Assembly: GCF_900090195.1 (NCBI RefSeq)
Contig: NZ_LT607803.1
Span: 7,404,229 to 7,468,228 of the forward strand
DNA from: Variovorax sp. HW608
Lineage (GTDB): Bacteria; Pseudomonadota; Gammaproteobacteria; Burkholderiales; Burkholderiaceae_C
Reading direction: 5' to 3'
DNA length: 64,000 nt
Shown here in pieces: positions 25,706 through 35,189 of the stretch. Each line of letters opens with the position of its first letter. Positions within the stretch are counted from its first letter, which is position 1. A program made the translations under genes and the position numbers. The notes under the pieces were generated by a model that saw only the letters and a program-made list of their open reading frames with translations, searched no databases and had not been told where the DNA came from.

Positions 25706-26962
25706 ATGCCCATCCTCAACGCCTTCTACGCCCAGTCCGGCGGCGTCACTTCCGTGATCAATGCGTCGGCCTGCGGCGTGATTGAAACGGCTCGCCGGCA
25801 CCCTGACCGCATCGGCACCGTGTACGCCGGCCGCAACGGCATCCTCGGCGCGCTCGCGGAGGATCTCATCGACACCGGCCGCGAATCGGCGGAAGCGATC
25901 GCCGCGCTGCGCACGACGCCTTCCGGCGCCTTCGGCTCGTGCCGCTACAAGCTGAAGTCGCTCGAGAAGAACCGGCGCGAGTACGAGCGCCTGATCGAGG
26001 TCTTCAAGGCGCACGACATCGGCTACTTCTTCTACAACGGCGGCGGCGATTCGGCCGACACCTGCTTCAAGATGAGCCAGCTGTCGCAGTCGATGGGCTA
26101 TCCGCTGCAGGCGATCCACGTGCCCAAGACCATCGACAACGACCTGCCGATCACCGACTGCTGCCCGGGCTTCGGCTCGGTCGCCAAGTACGTGGCGGTG
26201 TCGACGCTCGAAGCCTCGATGGACGTGCGCTCGATGGCGGCCACCTCGACCAAGGTGTTCGTGATCGAGGTGATGGGGCGCCATGCCGGGTGGATCGCGG
26301 CGGCCGGCGGGCTGGTCGCGGAACAGGGCGTGCCGGTGGTGATCCTGTTTCCGGAGATTCCGTTCGACCAGCCGGCCTTCCTCGCGCGCGTGGATGCGCT
26401 CGTGAAGTACCACGGCTATTGCACCGTGGTGGTGTCCGAGGGCTGCCACCATCCCGACGGCACCTTCATCGCCGAGCAGGGCACGAAGGACGCCTTCGGC
26501 CATGCGCAGCTCGGCGGTGCCGCACCGGTGGTGGCGCAGATGGTCAAGGAAGCGCTGGGCCACAAGTTCCACTGGGCGGTGGCCGATTACCTGCAACGCG
26601 CCGCGCGGCACATCGCATCGGCGACCGACGTGAAGCAGGCTTACGAACTCGGGCAGCGCGCGGTGGAACTGGCGCTGGAAGGCAAGAATTCGGTGATGCC
26701 GACCATCGAGCGCATTGCCGACGAGCCCTATCAGTACCGCATCGGCACCGCGCCGCTCGACGCGGTCGCGAACACCGAGAAATTCATGCCGCGCGATTTC
26801 ATCTCCGAAGACGGCTGGGGCATCACCGACAAGTGCCGCCGCTACCTGCTGCCGCTGATCCAGGGCGAGGACTATCCGGCCTACAGCAATGGCCTGCCGG
26901 TGTACGTGACGCTGGCGAATCACGCAGTGCCGAAGAAGCTGCCGGCTTTCGAGAAAGCATGA
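25706..26962 (+). CDS. pfp: 6-phosphofructokinase, probably pyrophosphate-dependent
   Basis: 418 residues. The PFK fold is clear: AQSGGVTSVINAS at the N-terminus, YFFYNGGGDSADT near residue 111, HVPKTIDNDLPITD with the catalytic Asp, and EVMGRHAGWIA. The Asp of GGGDS, where ATP enzymes have Gly, and the Lys of PKTIDND are hallmarks of PPi-dependent enzymes. The usual GGD Asp is Gly here. It phosphorylates fructose 6-phosphate reversibly using pyrophosphate. GGGAGA precedes the ATG; a nearby ATG at 25699 is out of frame. It overlaps the next gene by 4 nt. Confidence 0.87.
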   Translation: MPILNAFYAQSGGVTSVINASACGVIETARRHPDRIGTVYAGRNGILGALAEDLIDTGRESAEAIAALRTTPSGAFGSCRYKLKSLEKNRREYERLIEVFKAHDIGYFFYNGGGDSADTCFKMSQLSQSMGYPLQAIHVPKTIDNDLPITDCCPGFGSVAKYVAVSTLEASMDVRSMAATSTKVFVIEVMGRHAGWIAAAGGLVAEQGVPVVILFPEIPFDQPAFLARVDALVKYHGYCTVVVSEGCHHPDGTFIAEQGTKDAFGHAQLGGAAPVVAQMVKEALGHKFHWAVADYLQRAARHIASATDVKQAYELGQRAVELALEGKNSVMPTIERIADEPYQYRIGTAPLDAVANTEKFMPRDFISEDGWGITDKCRRYLLPLIQGEDYPAYSNGLPVYVTLANHAVPKKLPAFEKA

Positions 26963-27180
26963 TGGGCGATTCCTCCGTGAGCGTCGACGCATCGCGCTGC
27001 CCGCTGTGCGGCGAGGCCAATCGCTGCGCGCTGGAGGTCGAACGGGAAACCGGCCAGAAGCAGCCGCCCTGCTGGTGCATGACGGCGGAGTCCAGCTTCA
27101 GCCCCGCGCTGCTGGCCCAGCTGCCTCAGGAGAAGCGCGGGCTCGCCTGCGTCTGCGCGCGTTGCGCGGCAATCACCTGA
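26959..27180 (+). CDS. Cysteine-rich CWC family small protein
   Basis: 73 residues. Nine Cys in metal-binding-like pairs: CPLCGEANRC, then PPCWCM, and CVCARC near the C-terminus. The CWC motif names the family (PF14375-like); a zinc or iron site is probable but untested. The ATG overlaps the phosphofructokinase stop (ATGA), so the two are probably coupled. The last 55 nt overlap the 3' end of the convergent metallopeptidase gene. Confidence 0.83.
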   Translation: MMGDSSVSVDASRCPLCGEANRCALEVERETGQKQPPCWCMTAESSFSPALLAQLPQEKRGLACVCARCAAIT

Positions 27181-28373
27181 TGGATGAACTGCAGCTTGCC
27201 CACCGCAGCGCGCGGCAGGACGAAAGGGTAGTGGTCGGGCTGCCCCATGCTTCGTGAAAGCTCGTTGAGCACGTTGGTGAGGCGTACCCAGCCGTTCAGA
27301 AAGTCGAGGAAGCGCCCGGCCTCCGGGTGATCCGGCTGCCAGAGGTCGGCCGCCTCGAAGAGATCGCTCGCCAGTTCGACGTTTCGCGCATCGACGCCGA
27401 AGCTCATCGCGGTATCGGCGGTGTCGGCCATGTGCAGGTAGTGCGCCCAGGTCTCGGCCCAGTCCTCCCACGGATGCGCGCTGGCATAGCTGGTGACGTA
27501 GCGGCTGGCCCAGTCCGGCGGCGCACCGTTGTCGTAGTGCTTGCGCAGCGCCGCGGCGTAGTCCTCGCGCTCGTCGCCGAAGAGCGTGCGAAAGCCCTCG
27601 ATCCATGGCGTGGGCTGGACCAGCAGGTCCCAGTAGTAGTGGCCGATCTCGTGCCGGAAGTGGCCGAGCAGCGTGCGATAGGGCTCGCGCATCTCCGCCC
27701 GGATGCGCTCGCGCACCTCGTCCTGGGCTTCTGCGGCGTCGAGGGTGATGACGCCCGTGTCGTGCCCGGTGAGCACGTGCGGGGCCCCGGGTATGTTGCG
27801 CAGGAAGTCGAAGGCCAGGCCGTGCACCGGGTCGCTCATCCGCGTGAGCACCGGCAGCCCCAGTGCGAGCAGCTGCGAGATCAGCCGCCGCTTGGCCAGT
27901 TCGAGGCTCAGCCACCGAGCGCCGTTGCCCTCGACCGACAGATCCGGAATGGTGCGCGTGACGCTGCACGCCAGGCACATGCCCGGGGCCAGCCCGGCGG
28001 TGTTGAAGGCCGGGTCGTCGCCTTCGCGCGGCGCCGGTACCATCCAGTTGCACGCGGCGGGCGTCAGCAGGTTGGCGCAATGGCGGTAGGCCCGGCCGCC
28101 GGTGTCGCCGAAGACGGTGAAGGTGCCGGGCTCGGCGCCTTCGTGCGTGGCCGGTGCGAGCGGCACCACGCCGAGCCGCTCGATCACGTAGCCGAGCGGT
28201 GTCTGGCAGGCGAGGCAGCGGCTGTTGCGCAGAAAGACCGGACGCCCGCACTGGCACTGGTACGCGCGCGTGACCGTCGGGGCCTGGAATTCGGCCGCGA
28301 GCGATGGCGCGCCGTTGTCCGGCGCGGCGGCGCCTTCCTTGCTTTCGGCCCTGTCGTCGTTCTGCTCGCCCAT
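27126..28373 (-). CDS. Putative zinc-binding metallopeptidase (Peptidase_Mx-like)
   Basis: 415 residues. An N-terminal zinc ribbon CQCGRPVFLRNSRCLACQ (residues about 40-57), then a region with further Cys (CANLLTPAAC, CLACSVTRT) and the metalloprotease centre RHEIGHYYW near residue 240, an HExGH version of HExxH. Downstream WEDWAETWAHYLHM probably supplies the third ligand. Large and soluble with no signal peptide, so cytoplasmic. Its substrate is unknown. Convergent with the CWC gene, and divergent from the MFS gene, 84 nt apart. Confidence 0.85.
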   Translation of the reverse strand: MGEQNDDRAESKEGAAAPDNGAPSLAAEFQAPTVTRAYQCQCGRPVFLRNSRCLACQTPLGYVIERLGVVPLAPATHEGAEPGTFTVFGDTGGRAYRHCANLLTPAACNWMVPAPREGDDPAFNTAGLAPGMCLACSVTRTIPDLSVEGNGARWLSLELAKRRLISQLLALGLPVLTRMSDPVHGLAFDFLRNIPGAPHVLTGHDTGVITLDAAEAQDEVRERIRAEMREPYRTLLGHFRHEIGHYYWDLLVQPTPWIEGFRTLFGDEREDYAAALRKHYDNGAPPDWASRYVTSYASAHPWEDWAETWAHYLHMADTADTAMSFGVDARNVELASDLFEAADLWQPDHPEAGRFLDFLNGWVRLTNVLNELSRSMGQPDHYPFVLPRAAVGKLQFIHQVIAAQRAQTQASPRFS

Positions 28374-28457
28374 GGCGCGTCATTGTGGGCCCGCCCTTGC
28401 GTCCGCCGCCGGCCCAAACGCCGATATGCTTGTAGGACGGCCCGACCGGCTTCCCCC

Positions 28458-29930
28458 ATGAACCATCTTTCCGCGCAATCCCTGAGCAGCCGTTACGGCG
28501 AGCGCTACCGCTGGCTCCTGCTCTTTTCCGTCATGGTGGGGGTGATGGCCTCGATCATGTCCTCCACCATCGTGAACGTGGCGATCCCCGGCATGAGCCA
28601 CCATTTCTCGCTCGGGCAGGAGCGCGCGCAATGGGTGAGTTCGGGCTTCATGGTGGCGATGACGGTGTCGATGCTCACGACGCCCTGGCTGCTCGCGCGC
28701 TACGGCTACCGCCGCACCTACGTGGGCACGATGGTGCTGCTGCTGGCCGGCGGCATGACCGGCGGGCTGGCGGCGAATTTCTCGCTGGTGCTGCTCGCGC
28801 GCGTGGCCGAAGGGCTGGCCGCGGGCGTGGTGCAGCCGATCCCGGCGATCATCATCCTGCGCGCCTTCCAGCCCCACGAGCAGGGCCGCGCGAGCGGCAT
28901 CTTCGGCATGGGCGTGGTGCTGGCGCCGGCGGTGGGGCCGAGCATCGGCGGCGTGCTGGTCGACCTGTTCGGCTGGCGCTCGATCTTCTTCATGGTGGTG
29001 CCGTTCTGCGTCACCTCGATCTGGCTGGCCTACAAGTTCGTTCCCACCACCGCGCCGGGCGGCGTGGCGGCCACGCGCAGCAGCGGGCTCGACTGGCGGG
29101 GCCTCGCGCTCGGCACCATCGGCACGCTGTGCCTGCTGAACGGGCTGGTCGAGCTGCGCAGCGATTCGTCGCTGCAGGCCACCGGGCTGCTCGCCGCCGC
29201 CGGCGTGGCCTTCGGCGCCTTCCTCGCCTGGCAGCGGCGCTGCGCCGCAGCCGGCGGCGAGCCGCTGATGAACCTCCAGCTCTTCAGGCACCGGCAGTTC
29301 GCGATGGGCAGCATCGTCGCCTTCATCTACGGCACCGCGCTGTTCGGCTCGACCTATCTGCTGCCCGTGTACATGCAGGTCGGCCTGCAGCTTTCGGCGT
29401 CGCACGTGGGCACCATCCTGCTGCCGGCGGGCATCGTGCTCGCGTTCACCATCGCCGGTGTCGGCCGCCTTGCGGACCGGCATCCGACCTATCTGCTGGT
29501 GAGCGTCGGCCTGCTGCTGCTGGCCGCCTCGTTCGCGCTCATGATCACTCTCCACCTGGACAGTGGTCTCTGGCTCTTGGTCGCCTTCGCCGTCATCGGG
29601 CGCATCGGCCTCGGGTTCATCCTTCCGTCGCTCAATCTCGGCTCGATGCGCCCGCTTCCGAAGCCCATGATTCCCCAGGGCGCCAGCTCGATCAACTTCC
29701 TGCGCATGCTCGGCGGCGCCGCCGGTGTCAGCCTGTGCGCGATCGTCCTCGAATGGCGGCTCGCCGCGCACGGCGATTCGCTCGCCAATGCCGCGAGCAG
29801 CGCAGCCCGCCTCGCGGCGTTCGACGAAGTCTTCATGATGCTCGCCGGCCTTTGCGCCCTGGCGATCTGCGCCGCCTGGCAGTTGCGCGAAAAGCCTTCC
29901 AGCAAGCTCGACGAACAGCCCGTGAACTAA
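28458..29930 (+). CDS. MFS transporter, DHA2 (14-TM) family
   Basis: 490 residues with about 14 hydrophobic helices. The signature VNVAIPGMSHHF is followed by TM1-2 motif C-like residues (GVVLAPAVGPSIGG) typical of drug:H+ antiporters such as EmrB. The region around residue 310-320 (IVAFIYGTALFGSTYLLPVYMQ) opens the second half. Likely exports a toxic or signalling compound across the inner membrane; no EmrA-type adaptor gene is adjacent. The amidotransferase begins 9 nt after its stop. Confidence 0.92.
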   Translation: MNHLSAQSLSSRYGERYRWLLLFSVMVGVMASIMSSTIVNVAIPGMSHHFSLGQERAQWVSSGFMVAMTVSMLTTPWLLARYGYRRTYVGTMVLLLAGGMTGGLAANFSLVLLARVAEGLAAGVVQPIPAIIILRAFQPHEQGRASGIFGMGVVLAPAVGPSIGGVLVDLFGWRSIFFMVVPFCVTSIWLAYKFVPTTAPGGVAATRSSGLDWRGLALGTIGTLCLLNGLVELRSDSSLQATGLLAAAGVAFGAFLAWQRRCAAAGGEPLMNLQLFRHRQFAMGSIVAFIYGTALFGSTYLLPVYMQVGLQLSASHVGTILLPAGIVLAFTIAGVGRLADRHPTYLLVSVGLLLLAASFALMITLHLDSGLWLLVAFAVIGRIGLGFILPSLNLGSMRPLPKPMIPQGASSINFLRMLGGAAGVSLCAIVLEWRLAAHGDSLANAASSAARLAAFDEVFMMLAGLCALAICAAWQLREKPSSKLDEQPVN

Positions 29931-29939
29931 GCTATCGAG

Positions 29940-30776
29940 ATGTGTCAGCTACTCGGAATGAACTGCAACACGCCGACCGACGTGACCTTCAGCTTCACGG
30001 GTTTCGCGCAGCGAGGCGGGCGCACCGACCATCACGCGGACGGCTGGGGCATCGCGTTCTTCGAGGATCGGGGCCTGCGGCATTTCGTCGATCACCAGCC
30101 GGCCTGCGAATCGCCGGTGGCCGAGCTGATCCGCCGCTATCCGATCCAGAGCCGCAACGTCATCGCCCACATCCGCAAGGCGACGCAGGGCGCGGTCAAT
30201 CTGCAGAACTGCCATCCCTTCGTGCGCGAGCTGTGGGGCCGCTACTGGGTCTTCGCCCACAACGGCGACCTGAAGGATTTCCGGCCGCGGCTCCATGGCA
30301 GCTTCCATCCGGTCGGCAGCACCGACAGCGAGCACGCCTTCTGCTGGATCATGCAGGAGCTGGCCAAGTCGCACGCCGACGTGCCGAGCGTCGAGGAGCT
30401 CACGCTGACGCTGCGCGAGCTGGCGCCGCGGCTGGCGTCGCGCGGCACCTTCAACTTCATGCTCTCCAATGGGCAGGCACTGTGGGCGCACGCCTCGACG
30501 AACCTCTGGTACATCGAGCGCAAGCATCCCTTCCTCACGGCGCAGCTGGCCGACGAGGACCTGAGCATCGATTTCGCCCACCACACGACGCCGACCGACC
30601 GGGTCGCGATCGTCGTGACCTCGCCGCTGACCACGAACGAGACCTGGACGGCCTTCGCGCCGCAGGAGCTCATGGTGTTCGTGGACGGGCGCCGGGCTTT
30701 TGGCCCACCCCCAGCCTCGCCAACTGCGTGTGGCTCTGCACCCCCTCAAGGGGGCGCACCCTTGCGGCCCGGCTGA
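29940..30776 (+). CDS. Class II glutamine amidotransferase (YafJ-like)
   Basis: 278 residues. The N-terminal Cys2 nucleophile follows Met (MCQLLGMNCNTP), and GWGIAFFED, FAHNGDL and the AHIRKATQG region form the Ntn glutaminase site. No synthase domain is fused, so the acceptor is unknown; EgtC and YafJ are the closest kinds. The last 25 residues (from GPPPAS) are Pro/Ala/Gly-rich and are encoded by repeat copy C, not by the family fold. The stop at 30774-30776 lies within the repeat. Confidence 0.9.
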   Translation: MCQLLGMNCNTPTDVTFSFTGFAQRGGRTDHHADGWGIAFFEDRGLRHFVDHQPACESPVAELIRRYPIQSRNVIAHIRKATQGAVNLQNCHPFVRELWGRYWVFAHNGDLKDFRPRLHGSFHPVGSTDSEHAFCWIMQELAKSHADVPSVEELTLTLRELAPRLASRGTFNFMLSNGQALWAHASTNLWYIERKHPFLTAQLADEDLSIDFAHHTTPTDRVAIVVTSPLTTNETWTAFAPQELMVFVDGRRAFGPPPASPTACGSAPPQGGAPLRPG

Positions 30777-30795
30777 GCCGGTTCCGCGGGTGCCC
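30702..30795 (+). repeat. Dispersed 3'-end repeat, copy C (partly coding)
   Basis: CCCACCCCCAGCCTCGCC, ACTGCGTGTGGCTCTGC, ACCCCCTcaAGGGGGCGC, ACCCTTGCGGCCCGGCTGAG and CCGGTTCCGCGGGTGCC follow the same order as the other copies. It overlaps the last 75 nt of the amidotransferase gene, in the gene's orientation. A TGA that arose within GGCTGAGCC (AAAGCC in copies D and E) ends the reading frame. Confidence 0.85.
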
Positions 30796-30827
30796 CGGCA
30801 TGGGGTCGCGCTCGGTGGACGTCGCCG

Positions 30828-31778
30828 TCAGGGCTTTTTCAGCGCCGCTTCGAGCGCATCGATGAACATGGCCGGCACGTCGAAGCCGGTCTGTTCGGTG
30901 ATTTCCTGGAAGCAGGTCGGGCTGGTGACGTTGATCTCGGTCAGCGAGCCGCCGATCACGTCGAGCCCGATCAGCAGCAGGCCACGCCCGGCCAGCACCG
31001 GTCCGATCGCCTCGGCGATGCGGCGGTCCTGCTCGGTGAGCGGCTGCGCCACGCCCTTGCCGCCGGCAGCCAGGTTGCCGCGCACCTCGCTGCCCTGCGG
31101 AATGCGCGCCAGGCTGTAGGGCACGGCCTGCCCGCCGATCACGAGCACGCGCTTGTCGCCCTGCACGATCTCGGGCACGAAGCGCTGCACCATGATCGTC
31201 TCTGCGCCGTCCTTGTTGAGCGTCTCCGTGATCGAACCGAGGTTCAGCCCGTCGGCCTTGACGCGGAAGATGCCCATGCCGCCCATGCCGTCCAGCGGCT
31301 TGAGGATGATGTCCTGGTGCTCGGCATGGAAGGCGCGCACCGCCGCCGCATCGCGCGTGACCAGCGTGGGCGTGGTGAATTCCGAGAACTCCATGATCGC
31401 GAGCTTCTCGGGATGGTCGCGCAGCGCCCGCGGCTTGTTGATGACGCGCGCGCCTTCGCGCTCGGCCTGCTCGAGCAGGTGGGTCGCGTAGATGTATTCG
31501 GCGTCGAACGGCGGGTCCTTGCGCATCAGCACCGCGTCGAATGCATGCAGCGGGCGCTCGTGGGTGGCCTCTTCCCGGAACCATGCATCCGGCGAGCCGG
31601 TCAGCCGGATCTTGCGCACCCCGGCCGTGACCGGCTGGCCGCGCTGCCAGCGCATGTGGCGCGGCTCGCACACCGAGATCGCGTGGCCGCGCCGCTGCGC
31701 CTCCCGCATCATCGAGAAAGTGGTGTCCTTGTAGATCTTGAAGTGCTCGATCGGGTCGGCAACGAAGAGGAAGTGCAT
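30828..31778 (-). CDS. gshB: Glutathione synthetase
   Basis: 316 residues. N-terminal GSH_synth domain (FLFVADPIEHFKIYKDTTF) and C-terminal ATP-grasp domain: KPLDGMGGMGIFRV, IMVQRFVPEIVQGDKRVLVI and the metal-binding GLDVIGGSLTEINVTSPT. It joins gamma-glutamylcysteine with glycine. The gene is convergent with the amidotransferase. BenE precedes it by 36 nt. Kup and gshA lie further upstream on the same strand. Confidence 0.97.
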   Translation of the reverse strand: MHFLFVADPIEHFKIYKDTTFSMMREAQRRGHAISVCEPRHMRWQRGQPVTAGVRKIRLTGSPDAWFREEATHERPLHAFDAVLMRKDPPFDAEYIYATHLLEQAEREGARVINKPRALRDHPEKLAIMEFSEFTTPTLVTRDAAAVRAFHAEHQDIILKPLDGMGGMGIFRVKADGLNLGSITETLNKDGAETIMVQRFVPEIVQGDKRVLVIGGQAVPYSLARIPQGSEVRGNLAAGGKGVAQPLTEQDRRIAEAIGPVLAGRGLLLIGLDVIGGSLTEINVTSPTCFQEITEQTGFDVPAMFIDALEAALKKP

Positions 31779-31814
31779 GTCAATGGTCCGTGGCGGCGAG
31801 GCGGGGGGTGAGCT

Positions 31815-33026
31815 TCATCGCTCGATCTTGACGGCAGCCGCGATGCCCTTGCCCGCGAAAGGTCTGCCTCCGATCCGCTGGATGCCCAGCGCGACGGCGC
31901 CGGCCACCACGCCCCAGAAGGCGGAGCCGATGCCCGAGAGCGTCACGCCCGAGAGCGTCACGAGGAAGGTGATGAGCGCGGCTTCGCGGTGCGATTCGTC
32001 GCGCACCGCTGCGGCCAGCCCGCCGCCGATGGTGCCGAGCAGGGCGAGGCCCGCGATCGCCGCTACCAGCTCCTTGGGAAAGGCGGTGAGCAGGCCCGTG
32101 ACCGCTGCGCCGAACAGGCCGATCACCACGTAGATCGCACCGCAGCTCACGGCCGCGGTGTAGCGGCGCGCAGGGTCTTCGTGCGCCTCGCGTCCCATGC
32201 AGATCGCGGCGGTGATGGCACTGAGATTGAGCGCGAACGCACCGAAGGGTGCGAGCACCAGCGTGGTCAGGCCGCTGATGGTGATGAGCTTCGACACCGG
32301 CAGCTCGTAGCCGGTCGCGCGAATGACCGCGACACCGGGGAGATTCTGCGAAGCCATCGTCACCACGAAGAGCGGCAGGGCCAGACTGACCACCGCCTGC
32401 CAGCTGAACACCGGCATCGTGAACACCGGCATCGCGGCGCTGAAGTGCACCGCGCCCCAGGCAAGCTCGCCCCGTGCCGCGACGAAGAGGATCGCCACCA
32501 GCAAGGTCAGCGGTACCGCATAGCGCGGCAGCGCACGCTTGCCGACGAGGTAGGTGCCGAGCATCAGCAGCACCAGCGGCAACGCGGTCTGGGCCGCCGC
32601 GAAAGCCTGCAGGCCGAAACGCGCGAGCACGCCGGCCAGCAGCGCCGAGGCCAGCGCCATCGGGATCCGGTTCATCACGCGCTCGAACCAGCCGGTGGCG
32701 CCCGCGAGGGTCATGAGCAGCGCGCAGACGATGAACGCGCCCACCGCCTCGTTCATCGAGTAGCCCGCGCCGGCGACCGCGAGCACCGCAGCGCCGGGCG
32801 TGCTCCAGGCGATCATCACCGGCTTGCGCCACCACAGCGAAGGCAGCGCCGACGCGAGGCCCATGCCGAGGCCCAGCGCCCACATCCATGAGGAAATCAA
32901 TCCGGGCGTGGCGCCGAAGGCCTGCGCGGCCTGGAACACGATCGCCACCGAGCTCGTGAATCCCACGAGCACCGCCACGAAGCCGGCGGAAAAGGCCGAG
33001 ACACTCAGATCCTTGAAAAAACGCAT
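31815..33026 (-). CDS. benE: BenE family benzoate/proton symporter
   Basis: 403 residues with about 12 transmembrane helices. Begins RFFKDLSVSAFSAGFVAVL and shows BenE traits such as TPGLISSWMWALGLGMG, KPVMIAWSTPGAAVLA and GCNxLSAI-like NLSAITAAICMG. Members import benzoate in Acinetobacter; no benzoate catabolic genes lie nearby, so the substrate is not certain. It lies between kup and gshB on the same strand and may not be linked to them functionally. Confidence 0.92.
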   Translation of the reverse strand: MRFFKDLSVSAFSAGFVAVLVGFTSSVAIVFQAAQAFGATPGLISSWMWALGLGMGLASALPSLWWRKPVMIAWSTPGAAVLAVAGAGYSMNEAVGAFIVCALLMTLAGATGWFERVMNRIPMALASALLAGVLARFGLQAFAAAQTALPLVLLMLGTYLVGKRALPRYAVPLTLLVAILFVAARGELAWGAVHFSAAMPVFTMPVFSWQAVVSLALPLFVVTMASQNLPGVAVIRATGYELPVSKLITISGLTTLVLAPFGAFALNLSAITAAICMGREAHEDPARRYTAAVSCGAIYVVIGLFGAAVTGLLTAFPKELVAAIAGLALLGTIGGGLAAAVRDESHREAALITFLVTLSGVTLSGIGSAFWGVVAGAVALGIQRIGGRPFAGKGIAAAVKIER

Positions 33027-33167
33027 GGCGGCGATTGTGCCGGGGGCGCGTCCGCTCGGGCGGCGGCCGCCCCAAAGACCCGGCCCGGCGTTCCCCCTGG
33101 GCGGCTTCGCGTTGTTACACGAAGATACATCCGGAACCGAGCGAACTCGGAAGCCGGCGTGGCGGCC

Positions 33168-35036
33168 TCAGATCTCGATCTTCGAGCCGAGCTCCACGAC
33201 GGCATTGTTCGGCAGGCCCAGGAAGTCCGCCGCACCGCTCGCGCTGTGATGCATCTGCGCGAAGAGCTTCTCGCGCCAGGGGGCCATGCCGCTGCCGAGC
33301 GTCGGGATGACGACATCGCGCGAGAGGAAGTAGCTGGTCGTCATCGCCTCGATCTGGCAGCCGCGCAGGCGCGCGTTCTCGAGCGCACGGGGGATGTCGA
33401 CGTCGTTCTTGAAGCCGTAGTGCACCACGACCTGCCAGCAATGGTGGCCCAGCGGCTCCATCTCGATGCGCTTGTCCATCGGGATCCAGGGCACCTCGTG
33501 GCTGCGCACGGTGACGAACAGGTTCTGGTCGTGCATCACCTTGTTGTGCTTGAGGTTGTGCAGCAGCGCGTTCGGCACGACGCCGGGCTCCGCCGTCATG
33601 AACACCGCGGTGCCATCGACGCGCGCCGGCGGGTTGACGAAGACGGAGTCCAGGAAGCCGCGCAGATCGATGGCCTCGGCCAGCTGCGCCTCGCCCATGA
33701 GGCGCCGGCCCTCTTTCCAGGTCAGCATGAGCAGGAAGACGGAACCGCCGATCAGCAACGGGAACCAGCCGCCTTCGAAGAGCTTGAGCAGGTTCGACGC
33801 GAAGAACATGAAATCGACGACGAAGAACACGCCGGTCGCGGCGATGCACAGGATCAGCGGATACTTCCAGGCATAGCGGACCACGAAGAAGGTCAGCACC
33901 GTGGTGATCAGCATGTCGGTGGTCACCGCGATGCCGTAGGCCGCGGCCAGGTTGCTCGACGAGCGGAACATCACCACCGCGAGCGCGATGGCGACGAACA
34001 GGCCCCAATTGACGAAGGGGATGTAGATCTGGCCCGCGGTGCGCACGCTGGTGTGCTCGATGTTCAGGCGCGGCAGGTAGCCGAGCTGGATCACCTGCCG
34101 GGTCACGCTGAAGGCGCCCGTGATGAGGGCCTGCGAGGCAATCACCGTCGCGGCGGTGGCGAGGAACACCATCGGCAGCCGCGCCCAGTCCGGCGCCATC
34201 ATGAAGAACGGGTTCTTCACCGCCTCGGGGTTCTCCAGCAGCAGCGCGCCCTGCCCGAAGTAGTTGAGCGTCAGCGCCGGCATCACGATCGAGAACCACG
34301 CGATGCGGATCGGCCGCTTGCCGAAATGGCCGAGGTCGGCGTAGAGCGCCTCGGCGCCGGTCACGCACAGCACGGTGGCGCCGAGGATGATGAAGCTGGT
34401 GCCCGGATTCAGCCAGATGAAGCGCAGCGCGTAGTACGGGCTGATGGATTTCAGGATCTCGGGATGGTGCAGGATCTGCGAGACGCCGAGCAGGGCGATC
34501 GCCAGGAACCACGTCAGGGTGATGGGGCCGAAGAAGCGGCCGATGCCCGCGGTGCCGTGCTTCTGGAGCGCGAACAGGCAGAACAGAACGACCAGGGTGA
34601 TCGGAATCACGTAATGCCTGAACTGCGGCGACACCACCTCCAGGCCCTCGACGGCCGACAGCACCGAGATCGCCGGTGTGATGACCCCGTCGCCATAGAA
34701 GAGCGAGGTGCCGAAGATGCCGACCACCAGCAGCAGATGGCGCAGGCGCGGCCGGTCGACCACCGCCTGCGAGGCCAGCGCGAGCATGGCGACCAGCCCG
34801 CCTTCGCCCGCGTTGTCCGCCCTGAGCACGAGCACGACGTACTTGATCGAGACGATGATTGTGAGCGTCCAGAAGAACATCGACAGGATGCCGTAGACGT
34901 TCTCGATGGTGAATGGCACGTGGCCGTGCCCGAACACTTCCTTGACCGCATACAGGACGCTGGTGCCGATGTCGCCATAGACGACGCCGATCGCCGCAAG
35001 GATCAACGCAGGGGAGAAGGATTTAGGGGCGGACAC
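33168..35036 (-). CDS. kup: Low-affinity potassium transporter Kup
   Basis: 622 residues, usual for KUP. About 12 transmembrane helices in the first 430 residues with the signature [19 protein letters not shown] near the N-terminus and [16 protein letters not shown], followed by a cytoplasmic C-terminal domain ([16 protein letters not shown]). Carries K+/H+ symport. It lies between gshA and benE. No clear promoter was found in the 153-bp gap before it, although the minus strand there is AT-richer (a CAAAATAG stretch near 35150). Confidence 0.96.
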   Translation of the reverse strand: MSAPKSFSPALILAAIGVVYGDIGTSVLYAVKEVFGHGHVPFTIENVYGILSMFFWTLTIIVSIKYVVLVLRADNAGEGGLVAMLALASQAVVDRPRLRHLLLVVGIFGTSLFYGDGVITPAISVLSAVEGLEVVSPQFRHYVIPITLVVLFCLFALQKHGTAGIGRFFGPITLTWFLAIALLGVSQILHHPEILKSISPYYALRFIWLNPGTSFIILGATVLCVTGAEALYADLGHFGKRPIRIAWFSIVMPALTLNYFGQGALLLENPEAVKNPFFMMAPDWARLPMVFLATAATVIASQALITGAFSVTRQVIQLGYLPRLNIEHTSVRTAGQIYIPFVNWGLFVAIALAVVMFRSSSNLAAAYGIAVTTDMLITTVLTFFVVRYAWKYPLILCIAATGVFFVVDFMFFASNLLKLFEGGWFPLLIGGSVFLLMLTWKEGRRLMGEAQLAEAIDLRGFLDSVFVNPPARVDGTAVFMTAEPGVVPNALLHNLKHNKVMHDQNLFVTVRSHEVPWIPMDKRIEMEPLGHHCWQVVVHYGFKNDVDIPRALENARLRGCQIEAMTTSYFLSRDVVIPTLGSGMAPWREKLFAQMHHSASGAADFLGLPNNAVVELGSKIEI

Positions 35037-35189
35037 GGAGACGATGCAAAGGGCCCTGGAACGTGCGGCACGTCCCGGCGCGTCGTCAGCCTCGAGAGCT
35101 GCCGCATCGCCTCCGCCCTGGTTGGTTTGCGTTGATATGGGGTCGCTATTTTGCCGCCGCCGCCGGCCCCCGCAAGATGGCGGACCCCA

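Noticed and set aside
26959-28373. CWC protein plus metallopeptidase as a protein modification (RiPP) system
   Set aside because: They are convergent, no export or modifying enzyme is near, and CWC belongs to a small metal-binding-like family.
33058-33166. Hairpins CCGAG/CTCGG and GGGCGG/CCGCCC after kup, with CTTCGTGTAACA resembling the dispersed repeat
   Set aside because: Only about 10 bases match the repeat, the other blocks are absent, and there is no T-tract; possibly a degenerate relative, not counted as a copy.
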